Notes under the pieces: model-generated
What the model saw: the letters and a program-made list of their open reading frames with translations, nothing else
The model's database searches: none
What the model was told of the DNA's origin: nothing
Shown: positions 34,106 to 47,861 of the stretch, in pieces
Position numbering within the stretch: the stretch's first letter is position 1
Layout of the letters: each line of letters opens with the position of its first letter
From: Seriola aureovittata
Lineage: Eukaryota; Chordata; Actinopteri; Carangiformes; Carangidae
Assembly: GCF_021018895.1 (NCBI RefSeq)
Contig: NC_079372.1
Location: 19,387,737-19,451,736, forward strand
Reading direction: 5' to 3'
Length of the DNA stretch: 64,000 nt
Made by a program: the position numbers and the translations under genes

Positions 34106-34638
34106 CAACTGATATATACAAGTATACAACAAACTTCTTTTTTTTTAATGCAATGGTATCGGATCAGTTCTCGGCCATATATCAGAGTCAGTCATGCTCA
34201 GTTAATCATGTCGCCTTGTATCATCCTCAATATATTTACATCCAGATAGCTGGTGGAAACAAGCACACATTCATATTTTGTTGTGCAGATATTTCAGATG
34301 CAGCTGATGCTTTACAGCGTCACTGATGAAAGCTCTCAATCAAAAGCCCCAATGATTATAAGTGACGTTTTACAACCGGGTCACTGTCACATCTGCGGGC
34401 GAAGAGAGGAGGAGAATGAGAGGCAGCAGAGCGACCGAAAGACTGAAATCCACATCCATGTCCAAGTGATTAGCTGTGAAGCGATGCCCATTAGGCAAAT
34501 GATGATTATTGGCTGCTCGTTATTTGACTATTACAGCGTCATTAAAATGACATTATGGGCCCATTTTCTGTCGAGTGCGGTTAGACACACACAAACACGT
34601 CATCTGCCCATAAGATTCACTTGATCCAAAGAAATACA
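34106..34638. other. Non-coding stretch, no gene seen
   Basis: Unique sequence with a T9 run near 34138. A 123-codon frame at 34253-34624 shows no domain. Confidence 0.5.
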
Positions 34639-34686
34639 GAGAGAGAGAGAGGGAGGGAGGGAGGGAGAGAGGGGATGAGAGAGAGG
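34639..34686 (+). repeat. (GA)n / (GGGA)n microsatellite
   Basis: GA units grade into four GGGA units and back to GAGA. Confidence 0.9.
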
Positions 34687-34858
34687 AATGTAGGTGCAGG
34701 TCGACACAGGATCAGCTTCAGACATGTATGAACTCGTCTCAGCTCTTTTCTGTAGGCCTCTGCCTCTCCGAGCTGCACCATTCCAACCTGACATCTCCAC
34801 TCTTTGCTTAGGTGTGCCTTTCATTCCCCCTATTCTCCCGAGACACGCACACGCGCTG

Positions 34859-34906
34859 ACACACACACACACACACACAAACTAACACACACACACACAC
34901 ACACAC
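34859..34906 (+). repeat. (CA)n microsatellite
   Basis: Two CA blocks split by AAACTAA. Faces the GT tract at 35034-35082. Confidence 0.93.
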
Positions 34907-35033
34907 TTGGTGAGCTTTGAAGTCTGTGCAGTACATCGTTTTCTCATTTAGCTGTGAACCGAGGAAGGGGCTCTGGGAAAATGCCAGAGAAGTCCCATGT
35001 CGGAAGTCACCCACGCTGGGAGTGTGTGTGAGG

Positions 35034-35082
<49 letters not shown>
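35034..35082 (+). repeat. (GT)n microsatellite, about 24 units
   Basis: Pure GT array with a short GT run just before it. A 233-codon frame from 34917 to 35618 passes through it. That is the longest frame in the window, but it has no domain, so I read it as chance. Confidence 0.95.
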
Positions 35083-35085
<3 letters not shown>

Positions 35086-35756
35086 CTCAGGAGGGCCAGT
35101 CATTATGGGTGAATGGGCAGGATGGGACTAGAGCTGTCACGTGGAGGGGCTCAAGTTGCACTCACACAATCTCACAGAGTCCCACACACATACCGTACAG
35201 TAGGTGGGTGTCCCAGTGCCTGCTGCTGTGTGGGATCCCCACACGGCACCGGTGCAGAGGCATGCAGCATTTTACACACATGCATGCACACAAACACACA
35301 GGGCAGTCATGTCACTGGGATGCTTGCATGCAGGGATTAACACAAGAACACACAAACAGTTTTCAAGAGCTCTTTTGCTTCTTGATTTCAATGACACCTG
35401 ACAGTCGTTTGTCTCAAAGCGACAGTGTTGTGATGATTTCATGTGTGAGAAAGCGCTGGTTAGCAAGGGAAGGGGATTCGATGGGCTATAATTTTGCAGG
35501 CCATAATAAGCGCGGTGTAAGTTTTGTTTGGGCAGATCATCTACTTCCTAAACTGCTCTTTGCATTCCACAGAAGAGGGAGACACAAAGTGGTAAACCAA
35601 GACATGGGAAGGAAATGAAATGAAGGATCTGAACAGAGTCAGCGAATTTATGTGAGATTTTTTAAGTAAAATAATCTTTTTTCTCACTTGTAGCAGAGTT
35701 GGAGCAAGTTTTAGCAGTTAAAAAATCAGCATATAACATAAAATGTATATAACAGC
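35083..35756. other. Non-coding stretch, no gene seen
   Basis: Unique sequence with scattered CA words near 35160-35300. No supported gene. Confidence 0.5.
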
Positions 35757-35954
35757 AAAAGGAGACAGACAACCACGGAGAGGCACAAAACCGCCACAAA
35801 GAGATGAAAACCCACCACAGAGAGGCACAAAGCATCTTCAAAGAGACGCAAAATGTTCATCAACATTCAAAATAACCCACGAAAAGATGCAAAACAACTG
35901 CAAAGAGACAAAAAACAACCACAAACAGCTGCATAAAGACTTTGCAAAGATGCG
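35757..35954 (+). repeat. Degenerate 21-bp minisatellite (CAAAGAGACRCAAAA type)
   Basis: About nine units follow a 21-base period: AAAGAGAC or GGAGAGGC starts are followed by ACAAAAC and CACCAC/CAACTGC ends. This family of arrays is familiar from teleost genomes. Because 21 is a multiple of three, the plus strand keeps an open frame with a seven-residue period (RGTKPPQ, RDENPPQ, RGTKHLQ), which is a consequence of the repeat rather than a gene. Confidence 0.75.
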
Positions 35955-38601
<2,647 letters not shown>

Positions 38602-38724
38602 TGTAATCTCCCCTACTTCAACTGTATAGAGCTCTTCACTCCTCTTTCAATGTCCTTGTCCATTCTCTCAAACGACACAGAGCCCTGATTGGACACATCA
38701 CTCCCACTGTCTGGCCAAATGCAG
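38602..38724 (-). CDS. Weak candidate terminal exon, minus strand
   Basis: On the minus strand a pyrimidine-rich stretch ending in CGGTCCGTTTCACAG leads into 123 bases, and the segment ends in TTACA followed by GTGAGT. One phase reads a hydrophilic peptide including GSDVSNQGSVSFERMDKDIE and stops at a TAG shortly before the donor. A stop just before a donor is unusual, and I recognise no family, so the likelihood of a true exon is low. Confidence 0.1.
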
Positions 38725-41700
38725 CTGTGAAACGGACCGAGCACACACAGAACAGTAATAACAGGACGTCACGTTCTCGTTTGGCAAATCCTCTCAAAAA
38801 GCTAAAACGCGTTTTTTGAAAAACACAGAGGAAGCTCTGTCTTTGCGGTGCCATAAATAATACAACAAATTTCCAGTGTTATACCTTAACTTCTACGAAT
38901 CGACTCATTTTTCATGCAGAACCGTGTCCCAGTCACAGGAGCTGCTACATGACTACATGGAGAACGCGGTGAGATAAGTAGGGCAGAGAAATGACATGTT
39001 TGTAGGATTGGGCGTTAGAAAATGGATTGCAACTCAGGTATACAATTAAATTAAACTATATATACATGGCTACACAAGTAACTACAACAGTACATCAACT
39101 CCTACAGAACGGGTGGTCCTACAGTGGGACTGGGGGGGGCGGGAGAGGGGAGGATTAGCAGATGTGGTTCGGTTAAAAGACCATGGCCATTATGAGAGAG
39201 AGATTAAAGAAGAGGGAGTGGTCTTACCTGGTTGGGCGTTGGCGGGACAGAAGAGGAGACAGCACATGAAAGAGAAAGACAACATTAGACACTGTTTGCT
39301 TTCAGCTTTAAGCCATACACCGGTACATTTGTAGAGCGAACAATCACTACGCTGATGAAGTGCAGTCTAGACAGGTGTACATGTGAGTTTTATGGGGGTG
39401 CATAAACAAACAAAGGCTATAATGGACACTTTGTCTGGCAGGGAACAGTCTCACTACCACAGTGAAGCACTTTAAGTCAAGACACATAACAGCAGCGGTC
39501 GTCAATCATCTTCATATTTCAAGGTAAAGATCTATACACTTGCATTCAGACTGGTACCGCAAGCATCTGCCTTTCCTGATCACAACAAAATTACATCAAG
39601 CCCTCTGACTTGGACGTTGTAACGGAATAAGCATTGATTTTCATCCACTACAGAGCTGGTTTTAGCTAATGTTGTTGGATTTGTTCAATGTCTCCGAAGG
39701 GCTTTACGTTATTTATGGCGATGTGCTATCAGGGCAGGAATACAAGCACTGGGAGATGTGATGTGAAAGCTGTGGAAAAAGCTAGTGAGTGAACCTTATG
39801 TTAAGATTTTGCTCCCCCACTGTATCTTAGTGCTTCATTTAGCATAATTGTTGGTGTTGTATTTAATTATAATGGTTATAATTAGTTTTGGACTTCACTC
39901 AAAAATCCGTCGTCGAGTCACTTCCAGGAGACAAACATCCCACACATAATAAGTGCTCGTAGTTCACAGTCAGTGCATTTGTGTCCCTGTTACAGAAGAT
40001 ATGTATTGCTCTGTAGCTCCCGCCGGACAGTAACAGGATTAACTGCAGTACAGAAAAACTCCATCTCTTTGGCGAACCATCCCTCAGCTCTGTGACAAGC
40101 GCTGAAATATTTACAGCCTAAGGTATCAGTTCGCCAACAGGGTCCACTTGGTGTTACGCGGCAGCCACGGTGGTCACCTTCCTTTGTCATCCATATTTTA
40201 AAAAAAGGCATTCAGGGCAACTTTTCGCTGACCCAGAATATGAATGAGCGCTGAAAATCATATACAGCAGACGCACCTGATGAGGAGGTGGAGAAGAATG
40301 CGGCTTTAAAACAAAAGCCATGTTTGGAGAAATCATTGTCTTATAGTCGGATCCAGTTCCAGTTCATCACCTCTGAGCTTTGCCTTATTTGGTGATAGAT
40401 TTTCAAAGTACAGTATCTCACGTGTGTAATCTTCTGAGCTTAACCTGGGACCTAGAGGTAACGATGCATGATTTATCAGTGCTGACTAATGGCGAGCGTG
40501 AACTCTGAGAGAAATCGCACACTTTGCAAGAAAAACTGTCACCCGTGATCCTGATTGCAGTTTTAGTGAAAACGGTGCGCTGGGCACAATAAGCAAGAGC
40601 TTCACATCTCCCTTGTGGAAAAACATAGACTTAAAAGAGGAGAACAAAGATTGTAAGAGAAGCTCTTAGTTTATCACCCGGCTTGGTGCCTTGATGATGA
40701 GATAGCCTGCAGTGGGAAAAAAAGAGCTCTAGACAAAATAAGACTGCCGTGCTTTCTGTGTTGCCACTCTCTCTTCCAGCCAGGAGTAATATCCATCCCT
40801 ATCCATCTAGCCTGGGTAAAAAGAACAGTGAGTGAAACCAAGCAGGTCCATAAAACCTCTTCCCAAATAGAAGAGAGGAAGTGGCAAAGTGGGCTGAGAG
40901 GTAACTGGGACAAGTCTATGTTAGTCTTGCATAGCACTGGCAGAAGAAGAAAGCAACATGGAGCCATAATCACACGATTAGGCTGAATCAATCCTCTCTT
41001 GGAACTTGAAATTCTGGCAAAGAAATAGGTCTTTTTTTTTTTCTTAAATTGCAGTTGAATTTCAACTCTATAACTTTAGGCTGTCTTAAATGTACAGATC
41101 TTGACACCCGCAGCAAAGCTTGGTTATTTTTTCAAAGTGGAGTGCAGTCTACTGAAAAATACACTTCATATGGAAACAGCTCCTTAAAAGCTTGAGCCGT
41201 TTTTCTAGTAACAGCCTGGCTTTTAGCTGCAAAACTTCAAATAAAAGCACCGGTGTTTACCTCAACTACTGAGGCTCTGAACGGCTCTGAGTCACAGCGA
41301 CACTGTGAATGAGGTGGCTTCACATGACATGAAAAACATACAGCATCTGGTACGATGTAAGAACCCCAGACATCACCTCCACCCACACGTCCCGCCCATC
41401 TTGCAGTCGTGATGTAGTTTGACTCAGTGCATACCGGCTGAAATTATATAGCATCACCATTTTAACAGCACACGCATATATCAAAAAAAGTCAAGTAATG
41501 GCCCGTGCAGCGCAAGGGGGGAAATTGCCAAGAACGGCCCCTTAACTTCGATGGCACTGAGAGTAATCAAGTTCCCGAGCAATCTTCATTACACAGAGAG
41601 CACTCAGCCTTATTGAGATTCAGGGAGAGAGAGGTTGCTAGCGTACAAAAAGGATTTATTGATTGCACTTAATGCAATAAGCATGCAGGATCCAACGCAA

Positions 41701-41959
41701 CAATTTCATTAGATTTTTCTTTACAGCCGAGCCGTGGGTGCTTGGCTCGGGATGAGGATGCATCAGGGCGACTTTTGCAGGAAAATCTCTGAGTAAGGAC
41801 GACAGGACGGGCTGACACGCAGCAAACACTTCCTAAAACAACCTGAACCTGTTCGGTCTAAATGGGACACAAAGGGGTTTTATCTTTCCATGACCTGGAG
41901 CTGACACTTTGAGAGGCTCTTTGCTTAGACATCAACTTTGCAGCTACAACAGTTTACTA
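38725..41959. other. Non-coding stretch, no gene seen
   Basis: Contains a G4 motif at 39126-39150, a donor-like CCAACCAG/GTAAGACC on the minus strand at 39228, a strong acceptor-like CTCTCTCTTCCAG at about 40768-40780 on the plus strand, and a T13 run near 41031. None of these pairs into a convincing exon. Confidence 0.45.
39126..39150 (+). other. G-quadruplex motif
   Basis: G-runs of 3, 8, 3 and 4 bases with loops of 3, 1 and 3 bases satisfy the standard G4 pattern. It lies about 80 bases from a strong minus-strand donor-like word at 39228. Confidence 0.5.
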
Positions 41960-42235
41960 TGGCTACAGCCAAACTAATACATTTTCATTATCAAACAGCG
42001 TTTTAAAACGAAAACGATCTACGTCCAGACGAGCGTTGTAGCTCCGTATTAACCGTACTCCGTTCTCCATACTAACGCACCTGAAAACGCAAAAATCACA
42101 TGACCATTCACGTACACTGTTGCTTTCACCACTGGCAGCTGTGACCAACAAGACCCAGTCAGGGAGCGGACGTGGGTGTCTGTGCGTCATCATTTCCAAA
42201 GGTCTCCATTTCTTCCCCAGAGTTTTCAAACTAAC
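41960..42235 (-). repeat. Dispersed DNA-transposon-like repeat, minus strand
   Basis: The words CGTTTTAAAACGAAAACGAT and CTACGTCCAGACGAGCG, then AAAACGCAAAAATCACATGA and a CCTCC/CCAGAGTTTTCAAA end, resemble teleost non-autonomous elements whose ends read GTTTTCGTTTTAAAACG. The palindrome CGTTTTAAAACG (41999-42010) is intact. An 88-codon minus-strand frame covers the element and is probably its passenger reading rather than a gene. Confidence 0.5.
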
Positions 42236-44913
42236 AGGAGTCCAGCAGCGTTTCCAGAAGTATGTAAAATAAATGTATGTGTGGTTTTGGCCTAAGAAAA
42301 CTGCTTGGCTTTGGTTTAATCAAAGTACAGCAGTTGTAATCTTTCATATTTATCATATCTGACAAAATTCAAGTTCAAGTTCCTCCAGACCAACAGACAC
42401 TTTTTTTAACTGTAGACTTATCTACAACTTATTCTTGGCTGTTGAAATGACTCTCAAATATGATTAATGAAATTTAATGTAAAACAGTCACTAAAAACAG
42501 ATGTGTCAGTTTGGCCCGAGTGACAAGAGCCACACGACGACAGAGGAGGTTCTCCAGCCGCACAGGATTAAGAGCTTTGCTGAAACATCCAGTGTTTGCT
42601 GAAGAAATAAAAAATAAATAGACGCTTGTTCTCGGTCCAGTTGCATATGTCTTCTTCTTCCTCTTCTCATTTAAATCATCTCTATTCTCATTCAAGGCCA
42701 GCTGGCCCCCTGCCCTCTGCAAACTGAGAGGAAGGGAGATAAATAAACAGATCTGCAGGAGAGGGGGTGAGGAAGAGCAGCCCCCCCCCCAGTCTTTGAG
42801 CTGCTGACAGGCTGCCATGTGTTCCAGCTGTTTGGTCTTCCTCCCCCAACGTGAACCACTAGACAGATGACCCCCACTGACACTTCTGTCAACTCTTCTT
42901 CCAACCCTCCCAACTCCATCCACCACCACCCCCCCATCCATCCAACCTGCTGGCCCCCTCGCTGACCCTTTACTTATTGGGTCAGGGCAATAAATAGTGT
43001 GTGCTGCTTTCCAGAGGCGTGTTGACTCCAATTCACCCCCTGACACCTGTGCAAAGACTAAGGAGGAGCATGACGCTGCTGTTGAAACAGTGCAAACCTG
43101 AGCAAATGAAGGAAATTGACCTAAAAGAGAGATAAAGTGAACTGATCTTCGGAGGCCTCCGTGTGAGGGATTTCATGTTGCAGGGTCTATAATTCTCTGC
43201 TTGAGTCATGTGGGGTTTGTAAGAATTAGGAACATTTCCAAAAAAGCCTGTGGCAAGGCAGCATTATGTTTTTTTTATGTTGTGATTATTCAAGGGTGGG
43301 GGGTGGAGTGTTAGGATTTTGACTGCAAGAGGGGAGGGTGAAGAAAAATGGTGGATGCCAAGTGTTTCAACTTTCAAATGCAGGAAGTGAAAAATCCAAA
43401 CAATTGTTAGGGGTTTCCCAGCTGCCCTGTAATTAAATGAGGCTGACAGCAGGCGCTCCCAGGAGGCCTCGCCAAGAGTCCTCAGAGTCGACTGAGCGAC
43501 AAAGACGTTCATCAGGTAGTTCTTTTATTAGGGCCGGAAAAAACTGCACCTTAAAACCACAAGAGAAGCGAGCATCAGTCCTTCCTTAGTGTAAAACACT
43601 TTCACACCAGCCGATCGGTCGCAGTTTGCTGCTTTTTCCCAGTCACAAGAAAGAGCACACCTAACTGAGGCGGTCTAAAACTGATTACAGTTTACATGCA
43701 TACGTTACGTGAAAGTTCCTGTGCACAGAATTATTAGTGATTCTTGATCTTCAACAAACAAAATGGGAAACGTATGAGCAGAGAATAACCTTTAAAGGTC
43801 AAGAGCACTGGATTCTTACTGTTGGCATCAAAACAGTGGCACTTTCTCGACAAGGAGTATGAAAGCACATTAGATCAAAACAACAAAAAAAAACAAGTCT
43901 GAAAATCAGACATCATGGGAACATTTTACATGTTGGTCCCAGACTCAAAACAAACAAACCCAGCATTACAACAACAGAGATACGGGGGTCTGGGCTGTTG
44001 CTGCCCAAGGCCACATGCTGATGAGATACGGGCTGAACCTCCTCATTTCTGCCAGGATTCAGTTTCACTCTCACAGCAGCCGATTTGCAAATCGCTCTGA
44101 CAAGGCAACACGCCACAATGAAAGTGAAAAGCCAAGTGGTCCTTGGTCAGCAACTCTCAAGAATTCTGCATCAGCACTTAGCACAAAATCCTTTACATCA
44201 GATATTGAATACAAATACTACAGTTATGAAATAAGGTTTTTTCTTTTTTTATTGAATTTCGTAGTGTTTAATGCAAAGGAAGTTCATGTAACATTCATCC
44301 TGGCCCTCATCTTGGGTGATCCTCCATTTACCCCTGTGGTTTCACTGCAGAGGCTTTTGCACTTACTGTAGCTGTTCTCGTATTCATCAGCCTTGATTGG
44401 GCTGCCAGGAGCATATTAACCTGTACTTGACACTCTCTCAAGACATATGTGCCGAGTGAAATGAATAGACGGAAGGTGGGCCGGTGTTACTGAGACGGAT
44501 GGACTCAATTCATTTGGACACTGAACACACACAGAGTGGGTTTGTTCTCCTCTCTCCCCTTCTTATTGCACTGGCTGTTTTGTTTGCGTTACCGTGGAGT
44601 TATGAATGAATGCAATCAGCTCTGGATCACATCACAGCAGGCCAAGCTTCTCGCGTAGCAGGTGTTAAGCCTTTTGATGTTTTGGGGTCAGCGCTCTGAT
44701 ATGTTATCATTACAAATCACGGCCATATTTGTGTTGCGAGAAGGAGGGAGCGCTACCACGATTTGGGATCTAAGAGCCTTTAAGCCTTTCAGAGGCGCTG
44801 GAGGAAAACGTGTCTGTTCTGTCTGAGACAAAACATTCTGTCATCGCAAGCGACGCTCTTATTAATGACACGGAAAAGATGACTTAGCAAAAACAGTGTT
44901 TAATGCTTGAATT
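42236..44913. other. Non-coding stretch, no gene seen
   Basis: Contains a C10 run at 42781-42790, a C-rich patch near 42926 and T-rich runs near 43270 and 44240. A 190-codon minus-strand frame at 42474-43046 and others have no recognisable domain. A pyrimidine-rich TGCTTTTTCCCAG at about 43642 resembles an acceptor but has no partner donor. Confidence 0.45.
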
Positions 44914-44946
44914 TAAAAAAGAAAAAGAAAAAGAAAAAAGAAAAAA
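44914..44946 (+). repeat. (AAAAAG)n tract
   Basis: Five AAAAG/AAAAAAG units, A and G only. Confidence 0.85.
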
Positions 44947-45269
44947 GTTAGATTGTGGTTCTGAGAGATTGTTCCGGATTGGTCTGATAACTGGATTACG
45001 ATGAGCTGAAAGTTTGCCTGCAGACAGTGGCGCCAAGATGAGTCTTGCTTTAAGGAACTGAACCCTGAACTGAAGCTACAGTATGTTTTACAATAGAGGA
45101 ATTAAAAATAATGTAGGACTGACGCGTGTTAAATATGAATAAAGACAGATGCCGCTGCCAAGACTCGTAACAGAAATAGGATACCCGGCCCTTCCTCTCC
45201 TTAAACAGTGCATGCCATTCAACCCCAAACAATAAACTAAAGCACAGCTTAGCCTACATTACAGGCAAG

Positions 45270-45670
45270 ACAAGCTCACGGTAACAGTGTGGCTGAGACA
45301 ATATAATTCATCTCATTTAGCCTAAGTGGAGTGGAGACAACACAGCCACACAATGTATCGGGATTCAATCCAATTTGACTGTTTACCCTTAGAAGGCAGC
45401 TCAGCTTCCTTGATATATGAATTAGTTGAGACTTAAGTGTTTGACACAAATCGCTCGGCTGAAAACGAGATCGGTGCAATAGGCCAAAATGGGCGCATTG
45501 ATTAATGAGGACTTCTTGTTTCATTAAGCTGTTTGGCTGCAAAGTTTCCTCAAATTCCAATCCAATTAAATACAAGCATGAAGTCCACAGCAGCAGCTTC
45601 TGGTCGGGGCCAATCCCAATTCTGCTCATAGATTAGTCTAATGTAATTAAGACTGACTCAATTTAAGCCA
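45270..45670. promoter_or_regulatory. Possible conserved non-coding element
   Basis: Non-repetitive sequence with many TAAT/ATTA cores, for example GCATTGATTAATGAGG, TTTCATTAAGCTG, AATCCAATTAAATAC and TAATGTAATTAAGACTG. The density of homeodomain-type cores and absence of low complexity suggest an enhancer-like element. It lies just before the X-box at 45721. Confidence 0.2.
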
Positions 45671-45720
45671 AAAAAACATTAGAAACTTTACCTCCAGGCT
45701 AAGTCATGCCAAAGACCAGT

Positions 45721-45734
45721 GTTACCATGGTAAC
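45721..45734. promoter_or_regulatory. Perfect palindromic RFX X-box
   Basis: GTTACCATGGTAAC is an exact 14-bp palindrome and matches the RFX consensus GTNRCC-NN-GGYAAC at every position. A TATCAATTA word follows. RFX proteins bind this as dimers. No exon is evident within 500 bases, so an enhancer role would be the likeliest function. Confidence 0.45.
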
Positions 45735-46274
45735 TATCAATTACACCTGCGCTGACAAGTCGCCCCCAACCAGGAAAAACACGGGGCCCTTAATTTGTGG
45801 TTTGTTAATATTGTTATGGGGAGAGCAACGACAAGGGAAAGAGTTTTTTAGAGACGGCAGACATTTTTCTTTTTATCGTTTCACTCTTCCAAGTAAAATG
45901 TCCCCGTAACTGTTGAATTCTTCTAAAAGACAAACATCTTTCTGCTGCGGTGAGGACATCTATCTGAAGTCTGACTATCTGTTGTAGCCGGTACAACATG
46001 TAGTATGCATCTGTGCTGCAAGTGTCTCAATTCGCTGTTACAACCATAACTGTGACGTAGCCTCGACATGCAAAGCAGAGAAGATGAGAAGCAATCCCGT
46101 GTTTTTCACTGTCCCGCACTGCACAGACGTGCACTGATAAATGTGTGTTTCTCCGCTCGCGCTCTGATGCTAAATGACAGGGAATAAAACAAATGGGAGG
46201 GGAAATCCTGCCGCATGTCGTCTGCCTCCATGATGCATTTTATGTACAGTGTCTAACTCATCCATCTTGGTGTC
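45735..46274. other. Non-coding stretch, no gene seen
   Basis: Unique sequence with short opposite-strand frames at 45706-45999. Confidence 0.5.
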
Positions 46275-46296
46275 TGTGTGTGTGTGTGTGTGTGTT

Positions 46297-46393
<97 letters not shown>
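46275..46393 (+). repeat. (GT)n microsatellite, about 119 bp
   Basis: GT array with a single TTTGTT interruption near 46294-46301; one of the longest arrays here. Confidence 0.97.
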
Positions 46394-46394
<1 letters not shown>

Positions 46395-46523
46395 AGGGGA
46401 TCCATTAAACGGAGCTGACAGAAAAGAGTTTACAAAAAATGGCCTGACACTGAGCTTTTTTTTTTCCAAACCCTGCAATCTGACAGATTCATGAGCGCCA
46501 GCGAGTTGACAGTATTAATTTCT

Positions 46524-46547
46524 AAAAAAAAAAAAAAAAAAAAAAAA
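46524..46547 (+). repeat. A24 homopolymer
   Basis: Twenty-four consecutive A, then GGAGGG. No retroelement body is recognisable upstream. Confidence 0.95.
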
Positions 46548-46940
46548 GGAGGGAAAATGTCAAGATCTCACAGGTGACATTACAGCAGAGTTCACCTTTT
46601 CATTTCACAGTCATTTCACTGGTTAAGTGTGACAGCTACGATTCAGCGTGGTTCATTGGTAAACCTGAAAAGTTCCTTACGGCTCAAACGGCTTCAGGAG
46701 AAACTGACTGCACTTGGTGATGCATGACGGTAAAAAAAAATTAAATAAATAAAAATAAGGGGCTTCGCTTCACTGACGCATCATGACACATGAGGAAAAA
46801 TACAAAAAAGATGACATGCACCTCAGGATTGGTCCATTATTTATTAATAAAACCCCTAGTCTGTGAATGTGAAAACTGTGTGTTATTAAATAGATACAAC
46901 AAGAACAAAATTAGCTGAAAATGTAAAATTAAAAGATCAA

Positions 46941-47030
46941 CTCTCTCTCTCTCTCTCTCCATGTCGTTTCCTGTCTTTTTGTCAGCTGTCAAATAAATGA
47001 AAAATCACAAACAAAGAAACAAAAAAAAAC
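46941..47030 (+). mobile_element. SINE 3' remnant
   Basis: A CT repeat is followed by CCATGTCGTTTCCTGTCTTT, GTCAGCTGTCAAATAAATGA and an A-rich tail. This is the 3' body and tail of the tRNA-type teleost SINE also seen at 22345 (minus) and 58150. The tRNA-like head is missing. Confidence 0.55.
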
Positions 47031-47200
47031 ATCAAATCCCACGTTGCGTGAGTGGATGTGACTATTCAAGGTTGTTACAAGACGCTGAAGAAGTGACGAT
47101 ACAAAACGTTTTCACACTGATGGGAACTTCAGTTTTTCTCTCTTCTTCCTTTTTGTGCCTGTTTCTGTGGCTGGAGGTCAATTCTAACACTAACTGCTTA

Positions 47201-47203
<3 letters not shown>

Positions 47204-47258
<55 letters not shown>
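47204..47258 (+). repeat. (GT)n microsatellite, 27 units
   Basis: Pure GT array. Confidence 0.97.
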
Positions 47259-47398
47259 AGACCTGTGGTTCCCACAGACTGGTAGCCTCAGAGACTACCT
47301 GACCTGAGGCCCCCCGAGCCCCCCCCCCACCCTCCTTAACAAGGCTGTCACCTTTGACCTCTGGCAGTGAGAACTTGCATGGCTCTGTGATCTTGAGT

Positions 47399-47430
47399 CT
47401 CTCTCTTTTTCTCTCTCTCTCTCTCTTTCC
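47399..47430 (+). repeat. (TC)n tract
   Basis: CT units interrupted by T5; upstream of the next GT array. Confidence 0.85.
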
Positions 47431-47458
47431 ATACCTTCCTCTCTTTCGGACATACTTT

Positions 47459-47461
<3 letters not shown>

Positions 47462-47543
<82 letters not shown>

Positions 47544-47560
47544 TGTGTGTGTGTGTGTGT
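47462..47560 (+). repeat. (GT)n microsatellite, interrupted
   Basis: GT array of 99 bases with GAGT and GTAT interruptions. Three GT arrays of 55 to 119 bp lie within 1.3 kb here. Confidence 0.97.
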
Positions 47561-47828
47561 TAGACTTTCCCAGGTCTAATTGCTGGGACAGATTTGTATC
47601 TCGCCTGCTGGTAACGGTTTGTTGCGAACAGACAGACTCTGGGAAAACATCTAAAACACTGTTTTTTTTCTGTTTTATCTTCTTTATGAAACTTTAATTT
47701 GGTCAACGCCCACCACACTGTGGCGTATGAAGTGTTATGTTGAACCAGAAGTCACGTGACCAACTCAAATTGGGTCAAGTTCGGATGGTAGACTAGTATA
47801 CCTCCTTCATGGATTCACACACATGCTA

Positions 47829-47861
47829 ACACACACACACACACACAGACACACACACACA
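47829..47861 (+). repeat. (CA)n microsatellite
   Basis: CA units with one CAGA interruption; opposite sense to the GT arrays just upstream. Confidence 0.92.

Noticed and set aside
34917..35618. Longest open frame in the window (233 codons)
   Set aside because: It runs through a GT array as a Val-Cys repeat, and the rest has no domain, no codon signal and competing frames on the same strand.
39180..39300. Minus-strand donor-like CCCAACCAG/GTAAGACC after a short signal-peptide-like reading (MCCLLFCPANAQP)
   Set aside because: No acceptor, promoter or further exon is visible; 13 residues are too few to support a gene.
40657..40983. 109-codon stop-to-stop frame containing the acceptor-like CTCTCTTCCAG
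   Set aside because: Open stretches of this length are expected many times by chance here, it has no early ATG and no clear donor.
42474..43046. 190-codon minus-strand open frame
   Set aside because: No recognisable domain or signal, overlapping frames in another phase, and it crosses C-rich low-complexity sequence. Length alone is compatible with chance among six frames in 64 kb.
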